Part shown: positions 48,467 to 59,461 of the stretch, in pieces
Layout of the letters: every line of letters starts with the position of its first letter
Position numbering within the stretch: position 1 is the stretch's first letter
Origin: Bradyrhizobium mercantei
Lineage (GTDB): Bacteria > Pseudomonadota > Alphaproteobacteria > Rhizobiales > Xanthobacteraceae
Assembly: GCF_001982635.1 (NCBI RefSeq)
Contig: NZ_MKFI01000001.1
Location: 1 to 64,000, forward strand
DNA length: 64,000 nt
Direction of reading: 5' to 3'
Made by a program: the position numbers and the translations under genes
The notes under the pieces: model-generated
The model's database searches: none
Seen by the model: the letters and a program-made list of their open reading frames with translations, nothing else
Told to the model about the DNA's origin: nothing

Positions 48467-49335
48467 CAGCCGGCCAATCCGATGACAAACAGCCCTTTGG
48501 CATCCGCGACCTCGATCAGGGCCTGCGGGTCGGCGGCCAGCGTGTTGCCGGCGATCACGGCGATCCCGGCGATGCCGGCCGCCGCCGCACCCTCGACCGT
48601 CCGTGGGCCGATGGTCGGCAGATCGAAGCGCAGATCCTGCTGGCTCTTCGGCGCCTTCACCAGCACGCCGCGGCCGGCCTTGGTACGAATGCGGCCCTCG
48701 GCGCGCAGCCGCGCCACGCGCGCCAACAGGCCATCGGTGCCCTCGATGTCCTCGACCGCAACCACGTGGCCGTCGATCACCACCGCGGCCTGGCCGATGT
48801 CGAACGGGCCGAGCGCATCGAGCACGCCGCGCCCGCGCGCGATATCGGCCAGCGCAGCGCTGTCCGGCGTCGTACGCGTCACGGTGCCCTCCGGCATCAG
48901 GAGGTCGGGCGCGACGTCCTTGATCCCGACCATGCGGAATCCCTGCTGCTCGAGAATGCGGCCGACACTCGACAGCAGATGATCGTCGCCGCCGCGAAAC
49001 GCGCGCACGACATGGCCGAGCAGCCGCAGCGTGCCCCAGTCGAGCCGGATCTCCGACAGCGCGGGACGCACCAGCGTGCCGATGAAGATCAGGTCGCGGC
49101 AGCCTTCGTCGCGGAACAGCCGGGTCGCCCGCCCGAGCTGGCCGACCGAGATCCAGCGGTGACGAAAGCGCTGCGCGCGCGCCGGATCGCAGGCGCCGCG
49201 CAGCGCAAACAGCACCGGCGTGATACCACGCGCGGCGAGCTGATCGGCGACCGCGAACGGCATGGCGCCGCCGCCGGCGATCACGCCGACCGGCGAGGAA
49301 AGCGAGGGAGCCGCTGACATCATGCTGGCGGCCAT
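48466..49335 (-). CDS. lpxI: UDP-2,3-diacylglucosamine pyrophosphatase LpxI
   Basis: LpxI hydrolyses UDP-2,3-diacylglucosamine to lipid X and UMP; it replaces LpxH in alphaproteobacteria. The 289-residue product has VGVIAGGGAMPFAVADQL, DLIFIGTLVRP, the central DGHVVAVEDIEGTDGLLARV and the C-terminal LPTIGPRTVEGAAAAGIAGIAVIAGNTL, all typical of the former DUF1009 family. The start is uncertain by a few residues, with in-frame ATGs at 49335, 49323 and 49320. It lies between lpxA and lpxB. Confidence 0.93.
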   Translation of the reverse strand: MAASMMSAAPSLSSPVGVIAGGGAMPFAVADQLAARGITPVLFALRGACDPARAQRFRHRWISVGQLGRATRLFRDEGCRDLIFIGTLVRPALSEIRLDWGTLRLLGHVVRAFRGGDDHLLSSVGRILEQQGFRMVGIKDVAPDLLMPEGTVTRTTPDSAALADIARGRGVLDALGPFDIGQAAVVIDGHVVAVEDIEGTDGLLARVARLRAEGRIRTKAGRGVLVKAPKSQQDLRFDLPTIGPRTVEGAAAAGIAGIAVIAGNTLAADPQALIEVADAKGLFVIGLAG

Positions 49336-49342
49336 CCCCTGC

Positions 49343-50137
49343 TCAGTTGCTATCGGCGGGAAGGCAGAGCGGCCGGAGCTTGCCGCCCTCGATGAAGGCG
49401 AGGATTTCCGCGATCGCGGGATCCTCGCCAGCCAGCGGCTGTACCGACGCCAGTCGCTCGGCGAAGATGCCGGGGCCGTGGAACAGCTTCTGATAAAACG
49501 CGCGCACCACGGCCAGCCGCGCCTTGGTGAACTGGCGCCGCCGCATGCCGATGATGTTGAGCCCTTCGAGGACCGCGTACTGACCGTTGGCCAATCCGAA
49601 CGGGATGATGTCGCCGCGCACGCCGCAGACGCCGCCGATCATCACCTGCGAGCCGACGCGGGTGAACTGATGCACCGCCGACAGGCCGCCGATATAGACG
49701 AAGTCGCCGATCTCGCAGTGGCCGCCCAGCGTCGCCGAGGTCGCGAAGATCACGCCGTTGCCGACCATGCAGTCATGGCCGACATGGCTGTTGTTCATGA
49801 AGAAGCCGCGATCGCCGACACGCGTGAGTCCGCCGCCCTTGATCGTGCCGACGTTCATCGTCACGCCCTCGCGGATCGTGCAGGCTTCGCCGACCTCGAG
49901 ACGGGTCGGCTCGCCGCGATAGCTCAGATCCTGCGGCGGCCCGCCGAGCGCGGCAAACGGCGAGATGACGCAACCGGCGCCGATCCTGGTGTGCCCGCTG
50001 ATCGTGACATGCGCGATCAGCTTGCAGTTTTCGCCGAGCACGACGTTGGGGCCGATGATGCAGTACGGACCGATTTCGGTGCCGGCCCCGATCACAGCGC
50101 CATCCGCAATCCGCGCAGTGGGGTCGATCATGCTCAT
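49343..50137 (-). CDS. lpxA: UDP-N-acetylglucosamine acyltransferase
   Basis: LpxA transfers the first 3-hydroxyacyl chain from ACP to UDP-GlcNAc, the first step of lipid A synthesis. The 264-residue product is a left-handed beta-helix of hexapeptide repeats (IDPTARIADGAVIGAGTEIGPYCIIGPNVVLGENC) with the catalytic His in NNSHVGHDCMVG and a C-terminal helical domain. fabZ and lpxD lie upstream in the operon, and lpxI starts 7 bp after its stop. A broken reading frame on the other strand fills the lpxA-fabZ gap. Confidence 0.96.
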   Translation of the reverse strand: MSMIDPTARIADGAVIGAGTEIGPYCIIGPNVVLGENCKLIAHVTISGHTRIGAGCVISPFAALGGPPQDLSYRGEPTRLEVGEACTIREGVTMNVGTIKGGGLTRVGDRGFFMNNSHVGHDCMVGNGVIFATSATLGGHCEIGDFVYIGGLSAVHQFTRVGSQVMIGGVCGVRGDIIPFGLANGQYAVLEGLNIIGMRRRQFTKARLAVVRAFYQKLFHGPGIFAERLASVQPLAGEDPAIAEILAFIEGGKLRPLCLPADSN

Positions 50138-50247
50138 GAAGTTTCGATCCGGAATTCGTTAATGGCGCCAAGGTGCTATCAAGGCGCAATGCTGTCGATT
50201 TGGGCGGTCGTTAGCGCGACTTTGCCCGCCCTGTCCAGTGACGTATC

Positions 50248-50467
50248 ATGACGGCCTGTTGCAAACGACACGATCGTCCAGCGGGTCTGCTACAGCGCAG
50301 GCGAACGCAGGCTGCTGGTCGCGGTCAGAGGCAGCTACCAGCACTATTGCGGCGTGCCTGCCGAGACCTTCGACGCGCTGATGATCGCGCCGTCGATGGG
50401 CATCTATCTCAACCGCGTGTTGCGGATCGCAGGCGCGGACGGCCGGTACGCCTGTCGAACGTCCTGA
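50248..50467 (+). pseudogene. KTSC-domain-like ORF with a 1-base frameshift near its start
   Basis: The frame from 50252 to the TGA at 50465 reads VANDTIVQRVCYSAGERRLLVAV, RGSYQHYCGVPAETFDALMIAPS, then MGIYLNRVLR. This fits the KTSC domain pattern (short strands, VP-x-x-x-x-x-AL, S-x-G-x-Y-x-N). No start codon is in that frame. The ATG at 50248 is one base out: removing one G of ACGGCC would give MTPVANDT... So it is either a decayed gene or a sequencing error. It lies antisense-oriented within the lpxA-fabZ gap (50138-50479), which otherwise holds nothing I can support. Confidence 0.55.
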
Positions 50468-50479
50468 GGCGATCGTCAG

Positions 50480-50938
50480 TTAGTCCGTCAGCATCGCACC
50501 GACATCGGCCTCGGCAACGACCTGGCCGTTGACCTTGGCGTCGCCGTGAAACCACCACATCGTCTTGCGGCGGCCGAGCGAGCGCATGTGGTACTCGATG
50601 GTGTCGCCCGGCATCACCGGCTTCCTGAACTTGCACTTGTCGATGGTGAGGAAGTACACGGCGCGCGGCTTCTCGGTGCCTTCGACCGACTTGATGCCGA
50701 TCACGCCGGCGGTCTGCGCCATCGCCTCGATCATCATGACGCCGGGGTAAACCGGGCGATCCGGGAAATGTCCCTGGAACGGCGGCTCGTTGAAGGTGAC
50801 GTTCTTGATGCCGATACCGCTGTAATCGGTGCGGATATTGATCACCCGGTCGATCAGCAACATCGGAAAGCGATGCGGGAGCGTCTTCAGGATATCGTTG
50901 ATATCCACGAGCTCGAATTTGACCGGTGCCTCCTCCAT
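50480..50938 (-). CDS. fabZ: 3-hydroxyacyl-ACP dehydratase FabZ
   Basis: FabZ dehydrates 3-hydroxyacyl-ACP in fatty acid elongation and competes with LpxA for 3-hydroxymyristoyl-ACP. The 152-residue hot-dog-fold product has [13 protein letters not shown] with the catalytic His, [22 protein letters not shown] with the catalytic Glu, and [13 protein letters not shown]. The frame is open far upstream through lpxD, but ATG at 50938 overlaps the lpxD stop by one base (TGATG), fixing the start. Confidence 0.96.
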   Translation of the reverse strand: MEEAPVKFELVDINDILKTLPHRFPMLLIDRVINIRTDYSGIGIKNVTFNEPPFQGHFPDRPVYPGVMMIEAMAQTAGVIGIKSVEGTEKPRAVYFLTIDKCKFRKPVMPGDTIEYHMRSLGRRKTMWWFHGDAKVNGQVVAEADVGAMLTD

Positions 50939-51999
50939 CACTCCTGTTCCTTGCCTTTGGCTTCGTTGTCGCGCACCAGGCGCTCCACGGCGATAATTTC
51001 CCTGAACCACTGCTTGGTCGGCTTGGCGAAATGCCCGCCCCAGCGACCGTTGGCCGGGATGTCGTCCTTGACTGCACTCATCGCCGTCACCTGGGCGCCG
51101 TCGCCGATCTTGAGGTGGTTGTTGATCCCTACCTTGGCGCCGAGCGCGACATTGTCGCCGATGGTCAGGCTGCCGGCGAGCCCGATCTGGGCCGCCAACA
51201 GGCAGTGCCGGCCGATGATCACATTGTGGCCGATCTGGACCTGGTTGTCGATTTTGGTGCCCTCGCCGATCACCGTGTCGCGCAGGGAACCGCGGTCGAT
51301 GGTCGAGGCGGCGCCGACCTCGACATCGTTCTGGATCACCACGCGGCCGGTCTGCGGCACCTTCACATGGCCCTTCGGCCCGAAGAAAATGAAGCCGTAG
51401 CCGTCCTGGCCGATATTGCAGGCGGGGTGGATCAGCACATTGTTGCCGATCAGGGCGAACTGAATGGTGGTCTTGGCGCCGACATTGCAGTCGCGGCCGA
51501 TCTTGACGTCGGCGCCGATCACGGCACCAGCGCCGATGATGGTGCCCGCGCCGATCTCGACCCGCGGGCCGATCACTACCAGCGGATCGACGATGACGCC
51601 GTCCTCGAGACGCGCGGTCGGGTCGATGATCGCCGATGGCGCGATGCCCTCGGTACCGAACCAGGATTGCGGCCGCAGTGCATCGGCATGCCATTCACGG
51701 GCGAGCTCGACGAAGGCGAAGAACGGCTTCGCGGCCCGCAGCACCGCCGTGCCCTTCGGCACCTGCGCCTCGAAGCGCGCGCTGACCAGGCACGCACCGG
51801 CCTTGGTCGCGGCGAGCTGGTCGGCATATTTGAGATTGTCGAAAAACGCGAGATGCATCGGACCGGCCTCGTCGAGCGAGGCCAGCCCCCTGATCTGAAG
51901 CGCGCCCCTTTCGGGGTCGACCAGTTGCGCCTTCGTCAGCGCGGCAATTTCAGCCAGCGATGACGAAGGAGGACTCTTGAAGAAGATCGGCTGCGCCAT
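50938..51999 (-). CDS. lpxD: UDP-3-O-acylglucosamine N-acyltransferase
   Basis: LpxD adds the second 3-hydroxyacyl chain, at the amino group. The 353-residue product has an N-terminal uridine-binding domain (about 1-110), the hexapeptide beta-helix ([38 protein letters not shown]), the catalytic His in [12 protein letters not shown], and a C-terminal helix ending [15 protein letters not shown]. It follows bamA by 32 bp and overlaps fabZ, the usual order. Confidence 0.96.
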   Translation of the reverse strand: MAQPIFFKSPPSSSLAEIAALTKAQLVDPERGALQIRGLASLDEAGPMHLAFFDNLKYADQLAATKAGACLVSARFEAQVPKGTAVLRAAKPFFAFVELAREWHADALRPQSWFGTEGIAPSAIIDPTARLEDGVIVDPLVVIGPRVEIGAGTIIGAGAVIGADVKIGRDCNVGAKTTIQFALIGNNVLIHPACNIGQDGYGFIFFGPKGHVKVPQTGRVVIQNDVEVGAASTIDRGSLRDTVIGEGTKIDNQVQIGHNVIIGRHCLLAAQIGLAGSLTIGDNVALGAKVGINNHLKIGDGAQVTAMSAVKDDIPANGRWGGHFAKPTKQWFREIIAVERLVRDNEAKGKEQE

Positions 52000-52031
52000 T
52001 CCATCCGTCGCAGTCCGGTCGAGCAGCGGTA

Positions 52032-54587
52032 TTAGAAAGTCGTACCGCCGCCAAACCGGAATTCTTGCACGCGGTCATACGCACCCTTGGTCAACGGCAC
52101 CGCGTAGTCGAAGCGCAGCGGACCAAACGGCGACTGCCAGATCAGACCGACACCGACCGAGGTACGGACAACCTTGCTGTCGTCAAACTGCAGGCCAAGG
52201 CAGGTGCCCGGAGACGGAGCCTGCGTCGGCTTGATACAGCCGGGCGTGTTGACTTCGCCCGTCGCCGCCCACGAGGTCGGACCCTGGTAGTCGTACAGGC
52301 CGCCGGCGTCGGCATAGACCGCGCCCTTGAGCCCGACTTCCTTCGGCAGGAACCAGAACGGCATCTGCAATTCCGCCGACACGCCCCAGTACTTGGTGCC
52401 GCCGATCGCGTCCTGCGTACCGTAGGGGTTGATGTCACGCGGACCGATGCCGTTCGGCGCGAAGCCGCGGACAAGGTTCGGGCCCATCTGGAAGTGATCC
52501 AGCATGCGCAGCTCGTCGCTGCCCAGCTTGTTCAGGATGCCGCCCTGAGCATGGATCACGCCGACGATGTCCGACACCAGCGGGGTGTAGTACTTCGCGT
52601 CGATCGCGCTCTTGATGTAGCTGACGTCGCCGCCGACACCGGCGAAATCCTGCTTGAAGTCGATGATCAGACCGTCAGTCGGGTTCTTGTTGTTGTCGAG
52701 CGTATTGTAGTTGAGCGTGTAGCCCAGCGCCGAGGTGAGGGTCCGACCGGCAGCCAGCTCCTTGCGGACCGGCAGCGAGGCTTCGCCATCGCTGTAGCAC
52801 CACAGGCCGATGCCCGACGAGTCGGTCGCACCGAGCGCGTTCGCGGCCGCCGCACCGTTCGACTGCACCCAGGCCGGCGACGGGTTGAACGCCAGCAGGC
52901 CGTTGCTGGTGTTCATGTTACAGTTGGCCAGCGTCGACGGCAGGGTGATTTCCTGCTGATAGATCGAGTAGCGCAGCTGCAGCGACAGATCTTCCCGCAG
53001 ACTGAAGCCGAGGCGCGGGCTGAAGCCGAGCGTCTTGGTGCCGTAGGCGATGTAGCTGTTGGACAGCTGCTGGCGCTGGTAGAAATCGAGGCCGAGCGCG
53101 ACGCGGTAGTCGAGCAGATAGGGCTCGACGAACGACAGCGAGTAGCCGCGGGCGTACTGGCCGTAGGTCACCGACGCCTTGGCGAACAGGCCGCGGCCGA
53201 GCAGGTTGCGCTCGGAGACGCTGACTTCGGCCAGCGCGCCGTCGGTGGTCGAATAGCCACCCGACACCGAGAAGTCGCCGGTCGACTTCTCCTCGAGATC
53301 GACGATCAGGATGACGCGATCGCTGGAGGAGCCCGGTTCCGTGGTGATCTTCACCGTCTTGAAGAAGTCGAGGTTCTTCAGCCGGCGCTCGGCGCGGTCG
53401 ACCAGCGCACGGTTGTAGGCGTCGCCTTCCGAGATATCGAATTCGCGGCGGATCACGTAGTCGCGGGTGCGGCTGTTGCCGCGGATATTGATGCGCTCGA
53501 TGTAGGTGCGCGGACCTTCGTCGATCGCGAAGGTGATCGAGACGGTATGATTGTCGAAATTGCGATCGCCGCGCGGCCGGACCACCGCGAACGCGTAGCC
53601 GCGGCGTGACGCCTCGATCTGCATCTCTTCGACCGACTTCTCCAGCGCCTCGGCGTTGTAGAGCGAGCCGACATTGACGCGCGAGAACGAGCGCAGTGCG
53701 TTCGGGTCGAGCGTGTTGATCGACGAGGTGTAGTTGACGGCCGCGACGCGGTACTGCTGGCCCTCTTCGATCTTGAAGGTAACCAGGAAGCCCTTCTTGT
53801 CGGGATCGTATTCGGTCAGCGCAGCCACCACCTGGACGTCGGCATAGCCGTTCTTGAGGTAGAAGCGGCGCAGCAGATCGCGATCGGCCTCGACCCGGTC
53901 GGGGTCGTAGACGTCGTTACCGCCGAGGAAGCTCAGGATGTTCGATTCGCGGGTCTTGATGACGTCGCGCAGACGGGACGCCGAATAGGCATTGTTGCCG
54001 ATGAACTCGATCGACCGCACGCCGGTCTTCACGCCTTCATTGACCTCGAAGATCAGGTCGACGCGGTTGTTCGGCTGCTCGATGATCTGCGGATTGACCC
54101 GCACATCGTAGCGGCCGGAACGACGGTAGATTTCGGCGATGCGCAGGGCATCCGACTGGACCATCGGGCGCGAGAAGGTGCCGCGCGGCTTGGACTGGAC
54201 TTCAGCGGTGAGCTGCTCGTCCTTGACCTTCTTGTTGCCCTCGAAGGCAACGCGGCCGATCACCGGATTCTCGACCACGACCACGACGAGGCGCCCGCCC
54301 CGCTGGTCAATGTGGACGTCCTGGAACAGGCCGGTCTCGATCAGCGCCTTCAGACCGTCGTCGATCTGGGCCTGACCCAGCCGACCGCCCGGACCGGGAT
54401 GGAAGTAGGAACGGATGGTTTCGAGTTCGACGCGGCGATTCCCCTCCACCGTGATCGAATCAACGGTCTGCGCATACGCAGGCGCAGACACAGCAACGGT
54501 CGCCAAGGTGGCAACCACCGGCGCGGCGAACATGACCAAGGCGGCGAACAGCCCCCCCCTCACTCGCATTCCAAACATCATGCGCAA
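52032..54587 (-). CDS. bamA: Outer membrane protein assembly factor BamA
   Basis: BamA inserts beta-barrel proteins into the outer membrane. The 851-residue product has a signal peptide (cleavage near AYA-QTV), five POTRA domains (about 40-430, opening with [19 protein letters not shown]), and a 16-strand barrel with the conserved lid-loop motif [14 protein letters not shown]. It ends in a C-terminal aromatic residue (GGGTTF). It lies between rseP and lpxD, the standard arrangement. The 170-bp gap before it probably holds an internal promoter, but I see no clear one. Confidence 0.97.
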   Translation of the reverse strand: MRMMFGMRVRGGLFAALVMFAAPVVATLATVAVSAPAYAQTVDSITVEGNRRVELETIRSYFHPGPGGRLGQAQIDDGLKALIETGLFQDVHIDQRGGRLVVVVVENPVIGRVAFEGNKKVKDEQLTAEVQSKPRGTFSRPMVQSDALRIAEIYRRSGRYDVRVNPQIIEQPNNRVDLIFEVNEGVKTGVRSIEFIGNNAYSASRLRDVIKTRESNILSFLGGNDVYDPDRVEADRDLLRRFYLKNGYADVQVVAALTEYDPDKKGFLVTFKIEEGQQYRVAAVNYTSSINTLDPNALRSFSRVNVGSLYNAEALEKSVEEMQIEASRRGYAFAVVRPRGDRNFDNHTVSITFAIDEGPRTYIERINIRGNSRTRDYVIRREFDISEGDAYNRALVDRAERRLKNLDFFKTVKITTEPGSSSDRVILIVDLEEKSTGDFSVSGGYSTTDGALAEVSVSERNLLGRGLFAKASVTYGQYARGYSLSFVEPYLLDYRVALGLDFYQRQQLSNSYIAYGTKTLGFSPRLGFSLREDLSLQLRYSIYQQEITLPSTLANCNMNTSNGLLAFNPSPAWVQSNGAAAANALGATDSSGIGLWCYSDGEASLPVRKELAAGRTLTSALGYTLNYNTLDNNKNPTDGLIIDFKQDFAGVGGDVSYIKSAIDAKYYTPLVSDIVGVIHAQGGILNKLGSDELRMLDHFQMGPNLVRGFAPNGIGPRDINPYGTQDAIGGTKYWGVSAELQMPFWFLPKEVGLKGAVYADAGGLYDYQGPTSWAATGEVNTPGCIKPTQAPSPGTCLGLQFDDSKVVRTSVGVGLIWQSPFGPLRFDYAVPLTKGAYDRVQEFRFGGGTTF

Positions 54588-54757
54588 CGCGCCCTTATCT
54601 TAACGGTGCCAGATCGTTCCCCAACGACCCGACAGATTCCCAACCTGCCGCTCAGCTTGTAACCAAATTTGCCAAGGGGGCAAACTTACTACAGCTGAAC
54701 ATTTCCATTTTCATACCAAGACGTTGCCCATCGGCAACGCCACAGAAAAGCCCTGTT

Positions 54758-55909
54758 TCAGGACCCGGCGATCCTGAGGATGTCGTTATACGTCGCAAAC
54801 ACCATCAGCATCAGAACCAAACCCAGCCCGATTCGGAAACCCACCTCTTGCGTCCGCTCCGAAAGCGGGCGGCCGCGGAGCGCCTCCGCGCTGTAGAACA
54901 GCAGGTGCCCGCCATCCAAAAGCGGGATCGGAAACAGGTTCAGCAGGCCTATCGACACCGAAAGGATGGCGCAAAGGTTGATGACAAACTGGAACCCGGC
55001 GCTGGCGGCCTGCCCGGACAGCTTGGCGATTCCGATGACCCCGCTCACCTCTCCCGGATTTCCGGTTCCAACGAACAGCGACCCCAGGAACTTGAGCGTA
55101 CTGGCGATGATGTACCAGACCTGCTCGACGCCGATCTTCAGGGCTTCCAGCACCCCGACCGAGGCGCTGGTGGCCTCGCCGACCTGGGCCTTGTGCTCGA
55201 TCCCGAGCACGCCGATTCGGTGGGCATTGCCGAAGGGATCCTTGACCTCCTTCAGCGCCGGCGTCGCCTTGAGCGCGACAACCGCGCCATCCCGCTTCAC
55301 CTTGAACCCAAGCTCTGAACCAGCATTCGAAGCTACGATCCGCTGCATGTCCGCGAAGCTCTGGATCGCGCTGCCGTCGATCTCCACGACGACGTCACCG
55401 ACCTTGAAGCCGGCGTTCGCGGCGACGCTTTCGGCGACCAGGCCGTCGACCCGGGCGATCGTGCTCGGCTTGCCGTAATAGAGCGCCATGCCCGCGAAAA
55501 TCAGCGCGCCGAGGATGAAATTGGCGATCGGCCCGGCCGCGACGATAGCCGTGCGCTTGCCGACCGACTTGTGATGGAAGCTGCCTTCACGCTCCTCCGC
55601 CGTCATGGCCGCGAGCGATTCGGTCGACGGCGTCGAGGCCTCGCTGTCGTCACCGAAGAATTTGACGTAGCCGCCGAGCGGGATCGCCGAGATCTTCCAG
55701 CGCGTGCCGTGGCGGTCGTTGAAGCCGGCGAGCTCCGGCCCAAAGCCCAGCGAGAACGTCAAAACCTTCACGCCAGCCCAGCGCGCAACCAGAAAGTGGC
55801 CGAGCTCGTGAAAGAAGACAACGATGGTCAGGACGAAGAGAAAGGGAACAATATAACCGAGGAGCCCATGGCTCAACGCATTGATACTATGAAGAAAATA
55901 CTCGGGCAT
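54758..55909 (-). CDS. rseP: Site-2 metalloprotease RseP (MmpA)
   Basis: RseP cleaves membrane-spanning segments within the inner membrane, including anti-sigma factors or remnant signal peptides. The 383-residue product has the zinc motif HELGH in TM1, a PDZ domain (about 120-210: VDGLVAESVAANAGFKVGDVVVEIDG), and the third ligand motif NLFPIPLLDGGHL. ATG at 55909 has GGGGAG 5 bp upstream, better than the ATG at 55927. The gene follows dxr by 45 bp. Confidence 0.95.
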   Translation of the reverse strand: MPEYFLHSINALSHGLLGYIVPFLFVLTIVVFFHELGHFLVARWAGVKVLTFSLGFGPELAGFNDRHGTRWKISAIPLGGYVKFFGDDSEASTPSTESLAAMTAEEREGSFHHKSVGKRTAIVAAGPIANFILGALIFAGMALYYGKPSTIARVDGLVAESVAANAGFKVGDVVVEIDGSAIQSFADMQRIVASNAGSELGFKVKRDGAVVALKATPALKEVKDPFGNAHRIGVLGIEHKAQVGEATSASVGVLEALKIGVEQVWYIIASTLKFLGSLFVGTGNPGEVSGVIGIAKLSGQAASAGFQFVINLCAILSVSIGLLNLFPIPLLDGGHLLFYSAEALRGRPLSERTQEVGFRIGLGLVLMLMVFATYNDILRIAGS

Positions 55910-55954
55910 TCGAACTCCCCTCGACAAGAGCCATGAGGCTCCGTCCCCGACCCT

Positions 55955-57181
55955 CTAGGTTGCCTTTAAGGCAATTTGAGGCAATAGGGCGGCAGCTTTA
56001 TTTCGAGCGATATGGTCAACGGAAATCGCATCGTCCGCCGAGTGCAGTGGTGGCTGATTCCCGGACCTGATCCAATCGTTCATCGTCGCTTCGACCAGCC
56101 GCGCAATGGCACCGAACTTGATCTTGCCGGCTATAAACGCGGCAACCGCGATCTCGTTCGCGGCATTGTAGACCGTCGTCGCGCCGCGCCCCATCCGCAG
56201 CGCCTCATAGGCCAGCCGCAACCCGGGGAAGCGCTCGAAGTCCGGCGCCTCGAAGGTGAGCTGTCCGATCTTCGCGAGATCGAGCTTGGCGGACGGGCCG
56301 ACGACGCGGTCCGGCCAGCCGAGGCAATGCGCGATCGGGATCCGCATGTCGGGGGTGCCGAGCTGGGCCACCACCGAGCGGTCGGAGAATTCGACCATGC
56401 CGTGGATGATCGACTGCGGATGCACCAGCACGTCGATCTCGTCGGGCGCCAAGGCGAACAGATAGGACGCCTCGATCACCTCGAGGCCCTTGTTCATCAT
56501 CGACGCGGAATCGATCGTGATCTTCTGCCCCATGCTCCAGTTGGGATGCTTCAGCGCCTGTTCCAGCGTCGCCTGCTCAATATCCGCCGGAGCCCAGGTG
56601 CGGAACGGCCCGCCGGACGCGGTGATGATCACCCGCGTCAGTTCCTCGCGATTGCCCGACGCCAGCGCCTGGAACAGCGCATTGTGCTCGGAGTCTGCCG
56701 GCAGGATGCAGGCGCCGGCCTTCTTGGCCCGCTCCATGAAGATATCGCCGGCACAGACCAGGCATTCCTTGTTGGCGAGCGCGACGGTGGCGCCGCGATC
56801 GACCGCGGCAAGCGCGGGCTTCAGTCCGGCCGCGCCGCTGACCGCCGCCATCACCCAATCCGCCGGCCGCGCCGCCGCCTCGATGATCGCGCTGTCCCCG
56901 GCCCCGCATTCGATCCGGGTTCCGGCCAGCGCGTCCTTCAGCTCCGGAAGCTTCGCCGGATCGGCAATGGCAGCGAACCGCGCCCCGAACTCCTTGGCGA
57001 GCTTGGCGAGCCCTTCGACATTGCTGTTCGCGGTCAGCGCCTCGACCCGGTAACGGTCGCGCGTGCCGCGCAGCAGATCCATCGTGCTGTCGCCGATCGA
57101 GCCGGTGGCACCGAGGACGGTCACGGTCCGCACGGCGGACGCCGCCACGGCCTTGTTGTTACGCAACGGAACTGCGCTCAT
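55955..57181 (-). CDS. dxr: 1-deoxy-D-xylulose-5-phosphate reductoisomerase
   Basis: Dxr makes 2-C-methylerythritol-4-phosphate, the committed step of the MEP isoprenoid pathway; fosmidomycin inhibits this family. The 408-residue product has the NADPH motif [30 protein letters not shown] (metal and substrate binding), [37 protein letters not shown] and the C-terminal helical domain. ATG at 57181 lies 4 bp after the cdsA stop. Confidence 0.96.
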   Translation of the reverse strand: MSAVPLRNNKAVAASAVRTVTVLGATGSIGDSTMDLLRGTRDRYRVEALTANSNVEGLAKLAKEFGARFAAIADPAKLPELKDALAGTRIECGAGDSAIIEAAARPADWVMAAVSGAAGLKPALAAVDRGATVALANKECLVCAGDIFMERAKKAGACILPADSEHNALFQALASGNREELTRVIITASGGPFRTWAPADIEQATLEQALKHPNWSMGQKITIDSASMMNKGLEVIEASYLFALAPDEIDVLVHPQSIIHGMVEFSDRSVVAQLGTPDMRIPIAHCLGWPDRVVGPSAKLDLAKIGQLTFEAPDFERFPGLRLAYEALRMGRGATTVYNAANEIAVAAFIAGKIKFGAIARLVEATMNDWIRSGNQPPLHSADDAISVDHIARNKAAALLPQIALKAT

Positions 57182-57185
57182 CTCA

Positions 57186-58055
57186 TCACCAAACCATAAG
57201 ACCGCGCCCGACGCCATCGGCGCCGCCGCGGAGAAAGCCGAAAATCGCCGCCACAATGACGGCCGCGACAAATCCGTCCAGGCGGTCCAGAAGGCCGCCA
57301 TGGCCGGGAATGATGTGGCTCGAATCCTTCACTCCGAACCGCCGCTTCACCGCGGATTCGAAGAGATCGCCGAGCTGCGAGACCACCGACAACACGGCTC
57401 CGAGCAGGAGCAGCGGCCCGGTCGTCCCGATCTCGAAGGCGGCAAAGCCGGCCGCAACGAGCAGGCTCGCCACGAAGCCGCCGGCCGCACCAGCCCATGT
57501 CTTCTTCGGACTGACGCGCACCCAGAGCTTCGGCCCGCCGATGCTGCGGCCCGCGAAATAGCCTCCGATATCGGTGACCCATACGACCAGCAACACGAAC
57601 ATCAATGCGGCAAAGCCCTTCGCCGGATCGAGGCGCAGCACGACCGACGCAATCTCGGCCCCTGCCGCATAGAGCAATCCCGCAATCGCCCAGTTGCGCT
57701 GCGCGCCCGACGTCAGCGCCACGACGACCACGCCGATCACGAGGACAACCAGGGCCGCATCGATGCGGCCGGCCATCAGGCAAAGTCCGGCGACGAGCAG
57801 CGCGATCACGCCGGGCACCACAACACGGAGTTCGCGTCCGAGCCCGGTGACAGCGAGCCATTCCGCAAACAGACCGATCGCCGCCAACGTCACCAGGAGC
57901 GACCAGGCGATGCCGCCCATATAGGCCAGCGCAATCGCCACCGGCGCCAGCACCAGCGCCGCAACCACGCGCATCACGAGGTTGCGCGACCCCTGCTCGC
58001 TTGCTGCCTGCGGCTGCTCGCTTGCTGCCGCCGACGCGGCTTCGCCCTCGGTCAC
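57186..58055 (-). CDS. cdsA: Phosphatidate cytidylyltransferase
   Basis: CdsA makes CDP-diacylglycerol for phospholipid synthesis. The 289-residue integral membrane protein has about eight helices and the C-terminal signature [25 protein letters not shown]. The start is GTG at 58055, whose bases overlap the uppS stop (GTGA), a coupling that decides against the longer frame to 58193. The first ~30 residues are Ala/Glu/Gln-rich and soluble. Confidence 0.94.
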   Translation of the reverse strand: MTEGEAASAAASEQPQAASEQGSRNLVMRVVAALVLAPVAIALAYMGGIAWSLLVTLAAIGLFAEWLAVTGLGRELRVVVPGVIALLVAGLCLMAGRIDAALVVLVIGVVVVALTSGAQRNWAIAGLLYAAGAEIASVVLRLDPAKGFAALMFVLLVVWVTDIGGYFAGRSIGGPKLWVRVSPKKTWAGAAGGFVASLLVAAGFAAFEIGTTGPLLLLGAVLSVVSQLGDLFESAVKRRFGVKDSSHIIPGHGGLLDRLDGFVAAVIVAAIFGFLRGGADGVGRGLMVW

Positions 58056-58810
58056 GAGCCGGTTTTCGCGGCGAGGCCGCCGAACCGGCGCTCGCGCTTG
58101 CCGTATTCCGCAATCGCGCCTTCGAGCGCCGCCTTGTCGAAATCCGGCCAGTGAATCGGCACGAACACCAATTCGCTGTAGGCGGCCTGCCACATCAGGA
58201 AGTTCGACAGACGCTGCTCGCCGCTGGTGCGGATGATCAGATCAGGATCCGGAATATCCGGGGCATCGAGATACTGACCGAGTGTGTCGGCATCGATCGA
58301 GCCTGCGTCGCGTTTGCCGTCGGCGACCTCGCGCGCAAGCCGCCGCGCCGCGGCAGCGATCTCCGCCCGCGAACCATAGTTGAAAGCAACAACGAGGTTG
58401 AGCTTGTCGTTGTTCCTGGTCAGCTCCTCGGCTTCGTTGAGCAGCGCGCAGATATCGGCATCAAGCCCGTCGCGCTCGCCGATCACGCGCACCCGAACCC
58501 CGTCGCGATGCAGCGTCGCCAGATCGTTGCGGATGAAGCGGCGCAGCAGGCCGAACAGATCGCCGATCTCGGTGGCGGGCCGCGACCAGTTCTCCGAGCT
58601 GAACGAAAAGATCGTGAGATAAAGGATGCCGAGCTCATTGGCGGCACGGACCACGCGGCGGAGCGCCTCGACGCCGCGGCGATGGCCCTCGACGCGCGGC
58701 AGCCCGCGCGAAGCGGCCCAGCGCCCGTTGCCGTCCATGATGATCGCCACATGCAACGGACTGCCGGAGCGATCCGGTCCGTCAGCTGCTGGGGCGGCGG
58801 CGTTCGACAT
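58052..58810 (-). CDS. uppS: Undecaprenyl diphosphate synthase (isoprenyl transferase)
   Basis: UppS extends farnesyl diphosphate to C55 undecaprenyl diphosphate, the carrier for peptidoglycan and O-antigen units. The 252-residue cis-prenyltransferase has [10 protein letters not shown] with catalytic Asp, [22 protein letters not shown] and [19 protein letters not shown]. It follows frr by 19 bp and overlaps cdsA by 4 bp. Confidence 0.96.
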   Translation of the reverse strand: MSNAAAPAADGPDRSGSPLHVAIIMDGNGRWAASRGLPRVEGHRRGVEALRRVVRAANELGILYLTIFSFSSENWSRPATEIGDLFGLLRRFIRNDLATLHRDGVRVRVIGERDGLDADICALLNEAEELTRNNDKLNLVVAFNYGSRAEIAAAARRLAREVADGKRDAGSIDADTLGQYLDAPDIPDPDLIIRTSGEQRLSNFLMWQAAYSELVFVPIHWPDFDKAALEGAIAEYGKRERRFGGLAAKTGS

Positions 58811-58829
58811 CGGCTGTTCCTGTACCGTC

Positions 58830-59393
58830 TCAGACCGTCAGGATTTCCTTTTCCTTGGCGGCAAGCAGCTGATCGATTTCGACGATCATGCCGTCGGTCG
58901 CCTTCTGCACCTCGTTCGACAGGCGCTCCTGATCGTCCTCGGAGATCTCGTGATTCTTCTCGAGCTTCTTGATCACGTCGAGGCCGTCGCGGCGGACATG
59001 GCGCACCGCGACCTTGGCCGCTTCGGCGTATTTGTGCGCGACCTTGACGAGCTCCTTGCGGCGCTCCTCGTTGAGCTCGGGAATGCGCAGCCGCAGCACC
59101 TGACCTTCGGTCGCCGGCGACAGGCCGAGATTGGAATCGACGATCGCCTTTTCAACCGCCTTCACCATCGTCTTGTCCCAGACCTGCACCGAGAGCAGGC
59201 GCGGCTCGGGCACGCTGATGGTCGCAACCTGGTTGAGCGGCATATGCGAGCCGTAAGCCTCGACCTGGACCGGCTCCAGCATGGAGGCCGCCGCGCGGCC
59301 GGTACGCAGACCGCCGAGCTCGTGCTTGAGCGATTGTGTGGCGCCCTGCATGCGGCGCTTCACGTCGTTGATGTCAAAACCAGGTGCGGCCAT
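58830..59393 (-). CDS. frr: Ribosome recycling factor
   Basis: Frr, with EF-G, splits the post-termination ribosome. The 187-residue product matches the family length and sequence: [85 protein letters not shown] and a C-terminal helical arm. It lies 68 bp after pyrH in the usual rpsB-tsf-pyrH-frr order. Confidence 0.97.
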   Translation of the reverse strand: MAAPGFDINDVKRRMQGATQSLKHELGGLRTGRAAASMLEPVQVEAYGSHMPLNQVATISVPEPRLLSVQVWDKTMVKAVEKAIVDSNLGLSPATEGQVLRLRIPELNEERRKELVKVAHKYAEAAKVAVRHVRRDGLDVIKKLEKNHEISEDDQERLSNEVQKATDGMIVEIDQLLAAKEKEILTV

Positions 59394-59461
59394 GACGTTC
59401 TCCCTTTCACTAGAAACCGGCTGTCGACGCCCTCGGGTCCAAAGTCCCGGAGGCGCGGCAA

